A stretch of 53,886 bases of DNA from JBHENW01 sp046261875 (GTDB taxonomy: Bacteria; Acidobacteriota; Thermoanaerobaculia; UBA5066; Gp7-AA6). Below, piece by piece: positions 7,916 to 16,457 of the stretch. Location of the stretch: assembly GCA_046261875.1 (NCBI GenBank), contig JBHENW010000054.1:1-53886 (forward strand), given 5' to 3'. The stretch's first letter is position 1; every line of letters starts with the position of its first letter. Made by a program: the position numbers and the translations under genes. A model generated the notes under the pieces. It had not been told where the DNA came from. It ran no database searches and saw only the letters and a program-made list of their open reading frames with translations.

Positions 7916-8350
7916 TCAACGCCCCGGGGCCGGCTGGTAGGAGACCCAGGCGACCGTCCAGCGATCCTCCGCCGGCACGAGCCGGACCTCGAAACGCCAG
8001 GACGAGCCGCTGGGCAGGATCCCTTCCAGGCCGCCGATCTTCCGGACCTTCCCCGAGAGGTCGGCGCGGAACGTTGCGCGCGCCGCGCGCTCGGCCCGCT
8101 CGATCGAGAGATCCGAGATCTCGACATCCAGGTTCTCGTAGGCGGCGAAATAGCGCCGCAGCAGCGACTCGACGTCGGCCCTGGCCGCACCTTCCGCGCT
8201 CTGAAAGTCCGGCGACAGCATCTCGACGACCGCGGCCGCGTCTCGTTTCTCAGCCGCGGCGACGACGCGACCGATGCTCTCCCGGACCGGGTCGCCGTTC
8301 CCGCAGGAGGCCGCGAGCCCGACGAGGAGGCATGAAAAGATCGCGCGCAT
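7916..8350 (-). CDS. small lipoprotein with an NTF2/SnoaL-like body
   Basis: The 144-residue protein starts MRAIFSCLLVGLAASCGNGD, a lipoprotein signal with lipobox LAAS-C at about residue 16. The mature part (VRESIGRVVAAAEKRDAAAVVEMLSPDFQS...WRFEVRLVPAEDRWTVAWVSY) has the helix-helix-sheet pattern of NTF2-like domains; the family call is tentative. Start ATG 8350 shares bases with the divergent phosphatase ATG at 8349. A longer form would start at ATG 8377 but would place the lipobox too far in. Confidence 0.7.
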   Translation of the reverse strand: MRAIFSCLLVGLAASCGNGDPVRESIGRVVAAAEKRDAAAVVEMLSPDFQSAEGAARADVESLLRRYFAAYENLDVEISDLSIERAERAARATFRADLSGKVRKIGGLEGILPSGSSWRFEVRLVPAEDRWTVAWVSYQPAPGR

Positions 8351-10133
8351 GAAGCTCAGAAACCGCGCCTCGGTCATGGTCCTCGCTTTCCTCTTGCTCG
8401 CCGCGGCCGCCGCGGCGCCTTTGGATGCCGCGGAGAAACCGGGGCTCATCGTCGTGATCACCGTGGATCAGATGCGGACGGATTATCTCGCGCGCTTCCG
8501 GCCGTACTTCGGCCGCGACGGATTCAACCGTTTCCTCGAGCGGGGCGCGCAGTTTCCGGAGACCCGCCACCGTCACGCGGTGACGTTCACCGGACCGGGT
8601 CACGCGTCGATCGGTACCGGGCTCGACCCGCGAGATCACGGGATCATCGGGAACCGCTGGTACGACGTTCAATCCGGGCACACGCCGTACTGCTCCGAGG
8701 ACGCGCGCACCGCATGGGTCGGAGCGGAAACGGAGACGCGGAAGATCCCTTGGAAGCCCGCCTCTCCGGTTCAGCTCACCGAGGACTCGCTCGGCGACCG
8801 CTTGAAGGAGAAGTTTCCCGGGTCGCGCGTGGTGGCCGTGGGGCTCAAGGACCGCTCGCCGGTCCTGATGGCCGGCCGCAAGGCGGACGCGGCGATCTGG
8901 TTCGAGGACCGTTTCGGACGATTCGTGACCTCGACGTACTACCCGCCGCGGCCGAGCCTCCTGAAGTTCAACGAGCGCCTCCCGGAGTTCTTCGCGAAAC
9001 GCAAGACCTGGGAGCTCTCGGGGAAGATCCCGGCCGCCGCGCTCGAAAAGATCACGTTCGACCCGCCGGAGCTCTACGGCTCCAAGATCGCGGGCCCGGG
9101 AGGCACACCGTCGTTCCCCCATCCGCTTCCGACCGTCCGGGCCGTCCTCCACTCGCCCTACGGGGATGATCTCCTCCTGGAGTTCGCCCGCCACGTCATC
9201 GAGGACTTCTCGCTCGGACGCCAGGCCGACGGCCACCCGGACCTGCTCTTCATCGGCATGTCGTCCACGGACTACTACGGCCACAACTTCGGCCCCGACT
9301 CGAAAGAGATCGCCGAGGGCATCGTCCGGCTCGATGCGACACTGGAGTCGTTCTTCCGCTGGCTGGACGCGAGAGTCGGCGCGAACCGTTCGCTGATCTT
9401 CCTGACCGGCGATCACGGCGTCCAGCCGATCCCGCAGGTCGCCCTCGCGAAGCACCGGAAGGCGACAGGCCGCGACGACCGCGACCTCGCGGGGCGCGTG
9501 GACTTCAACAACGGCCCGGGGGACGCGGCGACGGTGGCGCAGGTCTCGGAGCCCCGCCGCCGCCTGGAACAGTCGCTCGCGAAGAAGTACGGCTACGCGC
9601 TCCGGATGGACGCGCCGAACGCTGCCGAGAGCGTCGTTCTCCTTTTCGAGGAGCCTTCTCTCTATCTCAACCGGGCGGCCCTCGCGCGGCGGGGGATCGC
9701 GCTCGAGCGGGTCAAGCAGGACGTCCGGGACTGGGCGAAGAGGGTGCCGGGGGTCCTCACGGCGTACACGAACACCGAGATCCTGAACGGGCTCCCCGCG
9801 ACCGCCCCCCACGCGCTGCCGGTCGAGCGCTCGTTCCGGCCGGACCGGTCGGGCGACGTCTTCGTGATCCTCAAGCCTGGCTGGATGTGGTCCTACGGGC
9901 GCGACGCCGGAACGACCCACGGGCAGCCCAACGACGACGACGCCAGGGTCCCGCTGCTCGCGTGGGGCGCCGGGGTGCGGGCCGGGTCCTGGGACGCGCG
10001 CGTCTCGCCCTTGTCGATCGCCCGGACCGTGGGGGCGCTGCTCGGCTTCGAAGCCGGGGCAGCGGACGCGGAGATCCTCCAGCCGGTTCTGGGACGCGAC
10101 ATGGGCCTCAAGAAGGTCGCCGCCGCCCGATGA
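8349..10133 (+). CDS. PafA-like alkaline phosphatase / nucleotide pyrophosphatase superfamily
   Basis: The 594-residue protein has a signal peptide (hydrophobic VMVLAFLLLAAAAAAPLDAAE). It matches phosphate-irrepressible PafA-type phosphatases. The first metal Asp is in ITVDQMRTDYL. The nucleophile Thr is in AVTFTGPGHASIGTG. Metal ligands follow in SSTDYYGHNFGPDS and TGDHGVQPIP, with the final His in TTHGQPNDDD. It would release phosphate from many monoesters in the periplasm. ATG 8349 overlaps the start codon of the divergent lipoprotein gene; a GAGGAGG lies about 20 nt upstream, too far for ideal use. ATG 8373 is an alternative. Confidence 0.88.
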   Translation: MKLRNRASVMVLAFLLLAAAAAAPLDAAEKPGLIVVITVDQMRTDYLARFRPYFGRDGFNRFLERGAQFPETRHRHAVTFTGPGHASIGTGLDPRDHGIIGNRWYDVQSGHTPYCSEDARTAWVGAETETRKIPWKPASPVQLTEDSLGDRLKEKFPGSRVVAVGLKDRSPVLMAGRKADAAIWFEDRFGRFVTSTYYPPRPSLLKFNERLPEFFAKRKTWELSGKIPAAALEKITFDPPELYGSKIAGPGGTPSFPHPLPTVRAVLHSPYGDDLLLEFARHVIEDFSLGRQADGHPDLLFIGMSSTDYYGHNFGPDSKEIAEGIVRLDATLESFFRWLDARVGANRSLIFLTGDHGVQPIPQVALAKHRKATGRDDRDLAGRVDFNNGPGDAATVAQVSEPRRRLEQSLAKKYGYALRMDAPNAAESVVLLFEEPSLYLNRAALARRGIALERVKQDVRDWAKRVPGVLTAYTNTEILNGLPATAPHALPVERSFRPDRSGDVFVILKPGWMWSYGRDAGTTHGQPNDDDARVPLLAWGAGVRAGSWDARVSPLSIARTVGALLGFEAGAADAEILQPVLGRDMGLKKVAAAR

Positions 10134-10199
10134 CTTCCGAGGCGGCGGAGCCTCCGGCTGCTGGCGCAGGAGGATGACCGCGACGGGGCCCGGCGGCCG

Positions 10200-12077
10200 C
10201 TACCGGGCCTGGTGCGGCGCCGGGAGTCCCAAACGGCCCGTGAAGAGCGGTCGCTCGACGCGCTCGGCGCGGGGTGATTCCTTCGGAGCGGCGGAGGGCT
10301 TTGCATCGAGCGGCCAGAACATGGGAATCAGGATCATCGCCACGACGAAGACCAGCACCGTGAGAGGCGCCCCGACTCTCGCGAAGTCGAAGAACTTGTA
10401 GCGGCCCGGTCCATAGACCAGCAGGCAGGATGGCTCGAGCGGCGTCAGGAACGAGCAGGACGCGGCGAAGGTCACCGCCATCACGAGAGAGCGGGGATTC
10501 AGCTCGAGCTGCCGCGCCACCGTGATCGCCACCGGAAGGACGACGAGGGCGGCTGCCTGGTTGGACATGGGTTGCGTCAGGATGATGGTCAGGAAAAAGA
10601 ACCCCGCGAGAACTGCCATAGGCCCAAGGGGACGTGCCAGTTCGACGATTCCGCCGGCGAGAAAAGCGGCTGCGCCCGATTTCTCCATGGCCAGGCCGAA
10701 GGAGATCATGCAGGCGATCATCACGAGCAGGTGCCACGGCACCGCCTCATACGCTTCCTGAGTCGTTACGCATCGCGTCAGAACGAGAAGGAGGCCGCCC
10801 AGGAGAAACGCGACCGGGAGGGAGACCGCACCCGAGGCGCCGAGCAGAATCGAGAACACGAATATGCCGCCGGCGAGTTTTCCACGGCCGCTGCGCGGAT
10901 GATGTCCCGACACGTCTTCCAGGAGCATGAGATCTTCACCCTCGCGCAGGCGCCTGAAGTCCTCCGAATGGCCCTGGAGGAGGAGCACATCGCTCGCCTT
11001 GAGCCTCTGTCGCGAGATCTTCTCGATCCGGTCGGCGCCCCCGGCGGTATGGAGGGCCAGAGCGGTCAGCCCGAAACGCTCCCGAAAACTCGATTCCTCG
11101 AGGGTCCGTCCCACTAGATCCGAGCGTGGGAAGACCATCGCCTCCATCATGCGGACGTCCTCCGACTGAAGGTCGAAATCGGAGAGCTTGACCTCCGGAC
11201 GGATGTCGATCCCTTCCCGGTCCTTGACGGAAAGGATGTCTTCCGCCTTTCCCTCGATGATCAAAACGTCCCCCTCTCGCAATTGCGCTCGGGGGCCTGG
11301 CGCGAGAATGCGATCCTTGTCGCGAACGATCCCGATGACGTTCAGGTTCGCCGCGCCGAGACCGCTCTGCGCAAGGGTCTTTCCGGCCAGGCGGGACCCG
11401 CGCGTGATCACCGCCTCTGAGAGGTAGCGGCGCAAGTCGTACTGGCCGGTCATTTCCGGCTGGGAGCGGTCCGGTAGAAGCCGGGGCGCCACAAAGAGCA
11501 CGTACATCAGACCCACGATGGCGATGCACGCTCCGACGGCGGTCATCTCGAAAAACCCGATCGGCTCGAGGCCGTAGCGGGGAAGCTGGCTGGAGACCAG
11601 AAGGTTGGTCGAAGTGGAGATGACCGTCAGACCGCCACCGAGAAGGGCCGCGAAGGCCAGAAGCATCAGCACTCGGGAAAGCGGCACGGCCGCCCTTCGC
11701 GCGATTCCGATCACGATCGGCAAAAACACCGCGGTCCTCTCGGTGTTGGAAAGGCCCACGCCGAGGGCTGTGACCACCGGGAGAACGAAGCGGAGCAGGC
11801 GATTCGGGTTCTTCCCTCCGAGTCCAGCCAGACGCAGGCCGAACCGCTCCACGACTCCTGTCTTCACGACTCCCGTCGTGAGAACGAAGAGGCCGATCAG
11901 GACGATGATCGTCGTGTCACCGAACGCCGCGATGGCGTCTTTCGCGGAGAGAATTCCCGGGATCGTCAGGAGCAAAAGGACGATGAGCCCGACGATGTCG
12001 ACGGACAGGTAGTCCCAAATGAACAGGCCGAGGGCGACGACCAGAAGTAAGAGGACGTAAGCGATTGCGAAGGTCAT
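10200..12077 (-). CDS. SLC13-family transporter with two RCK_C domains
   Basis: The 625-residue integral membrane protein has about 5 helices in the N-terminal third. A cytoplasmic insert with two tandem TrkA-C/RCK_C domains follows (about residues 205-370; NVIGIVRDKDRILAPGPRAQLREGDVLIIEG is part of the first). The C-terminal half is again membrane-spanning. Characteristic DASS motifs are STSTNLLVSS and MSNQAAALVVLPVAI. Relatives carry dicarboxylates, sulfate or other anions with Na+; the substrate cannot be read from sequence. ATG 12077 is the first good start. It lies 11 nt after the yjbQ stop, so it is probably in that operon. Confidence 0.87.
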   Translation of the reverse strand: MTFAIAYVLLLLVVALGLFIWDYLSVDIVGLIVLLLLTIPGILSAKDAIAAFGDTTIIVLIGLFVLTTGVVKTGVVERFGLRLAGLGGKNPNRLLRFVLPVVTALGVGLSNTERTAVFLPIVIGIARRAAVPLSRVLMLLAFAALLGGGLTVISTSTNLLVSSQLPRYGLEPIGFFEMTAVGACIAIVGLMYVLFVAPRLLPDRSQPEMTGQYDLRRYLSEAVITRGSRLAGKTLAQSGLGAANLNVIGIVRDKDRILAPGPRAQLREGDVLIIEGKAEDILSVKDREGIDIRPEVKLSDFDLQSEDVRMMEAMVFPRSDLVGRTLEESSFRERFGLTALALHTAGGADRIEKISRQRLKASDVLLLQGHSEDFRRLREGEDLMLLEDVSGHHPRSGRGKLAGGIFVFSILLGASGAVSLPVAFLLGGLLLVLTRCVTTQEAYEAVPWHLLVMIACMISFGLAMEKSGAAAFLAGGIVELARPLGPMAVLAGFFFLTIILTQPMSNQAAALVVLPVAITVARQLELNPRSLVMAVTFAASCSFLTPLEPSCLLVYGPGRYKFFDFARVGAPLTVLVFVVAMILIPMFWPLDAKPSAAPKESPRAERVERPLFTGRLGLPAPHQAR

Positions 12078-12088
12078 TGACTCGACGC

Positions 12089-12496
12089 TTACGAGGCGCC
12101 GGCCAGTGCGCGGACCCGGACGGTCCGCCGCCGCGGGCCGTCGAGCTCGATCAAAACGATTCCCTGCCAGCGGCCGAGGCCGGGCTTGCCCTTTTCCAGC
12201 GGGACGAGGCAGGAGACGCCGATCGCCTCGGAAAGGAAGTGGGCGGGCGAGTTTCCCTCCCCGTGCTCGAATCGGACGTCCGGGACCCATTTCGCGAGCG
12301 CGCGCTCGACGTCCGTGGCGACTTCGGGATCCCACGTTTCCCCGACGGTGACCGCCGCCGTCGTGTGAGGAACGGAGACGAGGAGCGCGCCGGTCTCGAC
12401 GGCCAGCTCGCCGGCCGCCTGCTCGACGTCACGCGTGATGTCCACGCGTTCGATCTTTCGTGTGGTCTTGACCTGGAACTCGCGCACCTTCGACAC
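12089..12496 (-). CDS. yjbQ: YjbQ family protein (UPF0047)
   Basis: The 135-residue protein matches YjbQ. It has a short beta-strand start (FQVKTTRKIERVDIT), SVPHTTAAVTVGE with the conserved HTT, the EGNSPAHFLS segment with His, and the tail LGRWQGIVLIELDGPR. The trimeric family has weak thiamine-phosphate synthase activity in vitro; its physiological role is unsettled. GTG 12496 has an SD (GAGGTGA) that overlaps the stop of the upstream lytic transglycosylase, showing tight coupling. Confidence 0.88.
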   Translation of the reverse strand: MSKVREFQVKTTRKIERVDITRDVEQAAGELAVETGALLVSVPHTTAAVTVGETWDPEVATDVERALAKWVPDVRFEHGEGNSPAHFLSEAIGVSCLVPLEKGKPGLGRWQGIVLIELDGPRRRTVRVRALAGAS

Positions 12497-12500
12497 GGGA

Positions 12501-14489
12501 TCACCTCGGATAGAGCACGCGGTACGACTCCGCATAGAGCATCACGCGGCGCACGTATTCCCGCGTTTCGTAAAAGGGATGCGACTCCAGGAGCTCATCA
12601 TCTGCGAGGCTCGGATTCTCTCGCAAGATTCTGGCCATGCGCGTGGGCCCCCCGTTGTAGGCGGCGAGCGCGAAAATCAGCTTCCTGTCGAACCGATCGA
12701 GCAGCTGCCGGAGGTAGGCGGCGCCGAGCCGCACGTTGACGTCCGGATCGTAGAGGAACGCCCGGCGGTACCGCACGCGCAGAACGGACCGGACGAGCGT
12801 CTGAGCCGTCGCCGGCATCAGCTGCGTCAGCCCAATGGCCCCCGCCCGCGAGCGCGCTCCGGCGTCGAACACGCTCTCCTGCCGGACGAGCGCGCGCAGG
12901 ACGGAGGGATCCAGTCCGTGCTCCGTCGCCGCGTTCGTCAGGAGCTCGCCCGAGGGGAGCGGATAGTGCAGCCGTCGCCACCCGTCCGGCACCCGGCCCT
13001 CCTCGGCCGTGCCGATCTCCGGGAAGGCGCGCTTCACGGCGAGCGCGGCCGGCAGAAAGCGTCCCAGCGCGAACTCCGCCTCCGCGACGCGCAAATCGCG
13101 GCCGCGCGTCGGCTCGAGCGCGCGCGCGTCGGCGGCTGCCTGCTCGAACATGCGTAGCCGCAGCAGCTCGTCCACGCGCCGGTAGCGCGCCGTGGCCGTC
13201 GTCGGATCGGGCAATGGCGCGAGCGTGACCTTCCGGAAGCTGCGGATGCGGCGCCGGGCGAAGAGCGCGTGGATGTCGGCGGGGTCGGCGGAGGCGACTT
13301 GCCGGAAAACGGCGGACGCCTCCGCGGCCCGGCCTTCCCGCTCGAGGCATCGCCCGCGCCAGTACGCCAGGCGGCGGTCTCTCCAGACGTCCTCGTACAC
13401 GGCCTCGAGAGATTCGATCCGGCGGCGCGCTTCGAAGAAACGACCCGCGCGATAGCTGCGCCACGCGAGGTGCCAGAGGGACTCGAAGCCCGCGATCGTT
13501 CCGCGCTCCTCCCGGTTCAGCGCCGCGGCCACTTCGAGGCCCGACTCGAAGTCCTCGAGCTCCTCCGCGATCCGGACGAGGCGCTCACGGGCGGCCTTGC
13601 GGGTGGCGCGCGGCGCGTCGGCGGCGGTCAGCGAAAGGAGCGCCCGCCGAAGCTCGGCCACCCGGGGATCGGCGGCGGCGAGGGCGTCGTCCCGGGGGCC
13701 GCGGATGCGCGCCAGCGCGATGTCGTTCCGCAGCAGACGGCCTTCCGCGAACTCGGCCGCGGCAGCCGGGGGGATGGCCGCGGCCGTCCGCTCTGCGTCC
13801 CGCGGTTTGCCCGAAGCGAGCTGGCCGCGCGCCAGGGCGAGGAGCATCGCGGGGCGTTCGGACGCGGGCCAGGCCGACGAGGGGACGGCCAGGATCATCC
13901 GAACACCCCGCTTCGCGTCGCCGGCGAGGATGAGGGCCCTTCCCCGGCGCGCGCGATCGGCGGGCGCCAGCCGCCTTTCCTCACGGCGCATTGCGTTGCG
14001 GGCCGCTGCCGGAGTCGAAGCCGCGGCATCGGCGCGCGGGGCCCGCAGCAGGAGGTCTCGCGCCGCCGAGTGCGCGGAAGCGGGGCGGCGCAGGACCCCG
14101 GCGAGGCGGATCCGCTCGAAGGCGAGCCCCTCGAGCTCGCTGCGGGGAGCGCCGCCGGACGCCTTCTCCAGGATCCCCAGCGCCTCCGCGCCGCGCCCGC
14201 TTTTTTCGAGCTGCGCGGCGAGGTCGCGGGCGATCCGGGGCCGGACGGGACGCGACTCCTCGAGCTCGAAGGCGGTTCGCCACGCGGCGACCGCCTCGGG
14301 GCCGCGCCCGGCAGCCGCGAGCAGCCGCGCGAGGCGGTCGTGCCGGTACGCTTCGAGACCGATCGACGCGGCCGGCGCTTTCCGCATTCTCTCGATGCCC
14401 GCGGCGAAAGCACCTCGGTTCAGGTCGTCACCCGCCAGCAGAAAAGCGGCTCGCGCCTCCCAAGCCGGCTGGCCGGCCTGACGCAGCAC
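12501..14489 (-). CDS. lytic murein transglycosylase with TPR-like N-terminus (Slt type)
   Basis: At least 662 residues. The N-terminal three quarters are Ala/Arg-rich alpha-helical repeats like those in Slt70. The C-terminal SLT domain (about 515-650) carries RQESVFD with catalytic Glu538, GAIGLTQLMPATA and ALAAYNGGPTR. It would cleave peptidoglycan to 1,6-anhydro products in the periplasm. The first ATG/GTG/TTG is GTG 14489, but the frame continues upstream to the previous stop (14706-14708). That extension encodes Arg-rich residues, a hydrophobic stretch and an ANAD cleavage-like site. So the true start is probably upstream, perhaps at ATC 14687, and GTG 14489 would lose the export signal. 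Confidence 0.85.
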   Translation of the reverse strand: MLRQAGQPAWEARAAFLLAGDDLNRGAFAAGIERMRKAPAASIGLEAYRHDRLARLLAAAGRGPEAVAAWRTAFELEESRPVRPRIARDLAAQLEKSGRGAEALGILEKASGGAPRSELEGLAFERIRLAGVLRRPASAHSAARDLLLRAPRADAAASTPAAARNAMRREERRLAPADRARRGRALILAGDAKRGVRMILAVPSSAWPASERPAMLLALARGQLASGKPRDAERTAAAIPPAAAAEFAEGRLLRNDIALARIRGPRDDALAAADPRVAELRRALLSLTAADAPRATRKAARERLVRIAEELEDFESGLEVAAALNREERGTIAGFESLWHLAWRSYRAGRFFEARRRIESLEAVYEDVWRDRRLAYWRGRCLEREGRAAEASAVFRQVASADPADIHALFARRRIRSFRKVTLAPLPDPTTATARYRRVDELLRLRMFEQAAADARALEPTRGRDLRVAEAEFALGRFLPAALAVKRAFPEIGTAEEGRVPDGWRRLHYPLPSGELLTNAATEHGLDPSVLRALVRQESVFDAGARSRAGAIGLTQLMPATAQTLVRSVLRVRYRRAFLYDPDVNVRLGAAYLRQLLDRFDRKLIFALAAYNGGPTRMARILRENPSLADDELLESHPFYETREYVRRVMLYAESYRVLYPR

Positions 14490-14705
14490 TTCGGACAGAA
14501 CGGTTTCGGCCTGGGCGCGGTCCCCCGCTTCGAGCAGGTCCGCGGCCCGGGCGAACTCCGCGTCGAAGTCGCGCGTGACGGGACGCAGACCGACGTCGGC
14601 GTTCGCCAGCCGGGCGGCCGCCAGCCAGAGGGCCGTCGCCGCGAGGGTCGCGCGGCGGCGGAACCGCTCAGACGGGAAGCGCGGGATACGGGGAGGGACG
14701 GGGCT

Positions 14706-16106
14706 TCAGAGACCGAGCGCTTCGCGACGGCCGTCCGCGAGGATGCGCACCATCTCTTCGTAGAAGAAGTTCGAATTCGACCGCACGTCCTGCGGTATGC
14801 GCTCGTCGTACATCTGCCGGCTCCGGTCGATGTCCTCGCGCAGCCGGGAGTAGAGGTCGCCGCGCTGGCGGCCTTCGAGCACAGCGCGTTCGTTGTAGAG
14901 CTTGATCTCCGAGACGAGCAGGCGCGCGAAGCGGCGCGCCTCTTCGCGCCGTTCGTCTCCTTCGAGCGGCGCGAGCGGGCCGGCCAGGCGGCGCGTCGAG
15001 GTCGAAGGAGGCGGCAGCGGACCTTCGGGAGACGGCTCCATGGAGCGCGGCGGCTCCATCGAGGCCGGCATCGGCGGCGGCTCGACGTCCGCCTGCCACG
15101 AGCCCGTGGCCGTGGGAGGCGGCGTCGGCGCGGGCTCGGGAGGAGGAGCGGCGGGCTGCTCCGGCGGGGGGGCGGAAGCGAAGGAGGGAGGCTGCGCTTC
15201 CGCCGCGGCCGGCTCCGCCTCCTCCGCGAGCTCGAACTCGCGGGCGGCTTCCGCGGCCGGGGGTTCGGACGGGACGGGTGGAGGAGCCGGCGGCGCCGGT
15301 GGAGGCGCGGGCCGCGGTTCCGGAGCCCGCTCGGGCGCCCGCTCCGGCTCGGCCGCGCTCCCGGAGTCGAGGCGCTCCATCGGCTTGAGCGAAGGGGACG
15401 GCCGGAGCCGGCGGGAGGCAAGGCGGTCCACGACGGTGCCCGCGAGGTACGTCAGAAGAGCAACCGTCTCCGGGTGGAAGGTCTCCTCTTCCCCTGCGGC
15501 GCAGTCCGCGTAGACCAGTCCCGAGATCTTCTCCCGGACCACCATCGGAACGAGGATCGCTTCTGATACGTCCCCCGCGTCCAGAGCGCGAGACAGAACG
15601 TTGTCCCGGCCGAGGCGAACGGCCGCTCCGTCGAGAGCGCAGCGCAGCGTCTCGTCGCCCGCCGCGACGGAGACATTCCGGACCGCTTCGTCGTCTCCTC
15701 CGCGGTTGGAAAACCCGACCGCCTTCCACGCTTCGAGCGATGCGCCGCGGGAAACGAAAAGGACGGCCCGCGAGCCGTGCCGGCCGCAGAGGTCCAGGAA
15801 CCGGCGGAGGACCTCGACCTGGTTTTCGCCGGCGTCGAGCGTCCGAACGTCCTCGATGTCAACCTGTCCCGACGCGGGCGGTCGGGATGCATCGGAAGGC
15901 TCCGCAGCCGCTTGCGGCGGGGCGAGGAGCTCCTTGGGCACGACGCCCGTGAAGTCCTGGTCGAACCGGGTGAGGAACCCGGCCCAGCGGCGGTCCGCCT
16001 CCAGACGCAGGCGGTCGAACTCGTCCCGCAAGGCTGCGAAGCGTTCGAGCAGCCGCCGCTCGATTTCGGCCTCCAGTTGCCGGAGGCGCTCTTCGGTCTC
16101 GCTCAA
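14706..16106 (-). CDS. GAF-like domain protein with Pro/Ala-rich linker
   Basis: The 466-residue protein has an N-terminal coiled coil (1-45) and a GAF-like domain (about 85-230; FLDLCGRHGSRAVLFVSRGASLEAWKAVGF, ending LVPMVVREKISGLVYAD). A long Pro/Ala/Glu linker (about 240-370) follows, then a helical C-terminus (EARRFARLLVSEIKLYNERAVLEGR) with a block resembling a widespread uncharacterised tail. It may be cytoplasmic and regulatory; no ligand can be inferred. The likely start is TTG 16106. CATAAT lies 8 nt upstream, so the mRNA may be leaderless. Its stop is in the same frame as the following transglycosylase. Confidence 0.75.
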   Translation of the reverse strand: MSETEERLRQLEAEIERRLLERFAALRDEFDRLRLEADRRWAGFLTRFDQDFTGVVPKELLAPPQAAAEPSDASRPPASGQVDIEDVRTLDAGENQVEVLRRFLDLCGRHGSRAVLFVSRGASLEAWKAVGFSNRGGDDEAVRNVSVAAGDETLRCALDGAAVRLGRDNVLSRALDAGDVSEAILVPMVVREKISGLVYADCAAGEEETFHPETVALLTYLAGTVVDRLASRRLRPSPSLKPMERLDSGSAAEPERAPERAPEPRPAPPPAPPAPPPVPSEPPAAEAAREFELAEEAEPAAAEAQPPSFASAPPPEQPAAPPPEPAPTPPPTATGSWQADVEPPPMPASMEPPRSMEPSPEGPLPPPSTSTRRLAGPLAPLEGDERREEARRFARLLVSEIKLYNERAVLEGRQRGDLYSRLREDIDRSRQMYDERIPQDVRSNSNFFYEEMVRILADGRREALGL

Positions 16107-16114
16107 GTCCTTGC

Positions 16115-16120
16115 ATTATG
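16115..16120 (-). promoter_or_regulatory. -10 element for the GAF-like gene
   Basis: CATAAT on the minus strand ends 8 nt before the TTG start at 16106. No clear -35 box and no properly spaced SD are visible. Confidence 0.45.
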
Positions 16121-16182
16121 CGACACGAAGGACTGAACCGGCCCGCCGGACGGGCGAAACCCCAATGAAACGGGGCGTTTCG

Positions 16183-16211
16183 TTGACAGGGAAAACGGGC
16201 CCCACTATCAT
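16183..16211 (+). promoter_or_regulatory. strong housekeeping promoter for the rpsU-mutS2-dnaG-rpoD operon
   Basis: TTGACA (16183-16188), a 17-nt spacer and TATCAT (16206-16211) form a near-consensus sigma70-type promoter about 35 nt upstream of the S21 start. Confidence 0.8.
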
Positions 16212-16250
16212 GCTTCGCTCGTTTGCCCGGGGTGAAGGGGGTGAGTGTTC

Positions 16251-16457
16251 GTGCCGCTGGTCCACGTGAAAGAAGACGAATCCTTCGAGAACGCCATGCG
16301 GCGCTTCAAGAGAAAGTGCGAGAAATCCGGAATCCTCTCGGAACTGAAGAAGCGCCAGCATTACGAGAAGCCGAGCGCCAAGCGCAAGCGCAAGGCGATC
16401 CAGGCCCGCAAGAAGATGCTTCGCAAACTGTCGGAGGAACGTCGGGCCACTCCCTAG
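16251..16457 (+). CDS. rpsU: 30S ribosomal protein S21
   Basis: The 68-residue protein begins PLVHVKEDESFENAMRRFKRKCEKSG and ends in a basic helix, typical of bS21. It joins the 30S subunit near the anti-Shine-Dalgarno region. GTG 16251 gives the family-standard N-terminus and is 9 nt after the GGGGG SD; GTG 16245 would add two residues with poor spacing. It is the first gene of the macromolecular-synthesis operon, under the promoter at 16183-16211. Confidence 0.95.
   Translation: MPLVHVKEDESFENAMRRFKRKCEKSGILSELKKRQHYEKPSAKRKRKAIQARKKMLRKLSEERRATP

Noticed and set aside
13269..15566. Long plus-strand open frame (765 residues) antisense to the transglycosylase and GAF-like genes
   Set aside because: It is open only because of GC-rich codon bias; composition is Arg/Gly-rich and no domain is visible, while the minus-strand genes have clear motifs.
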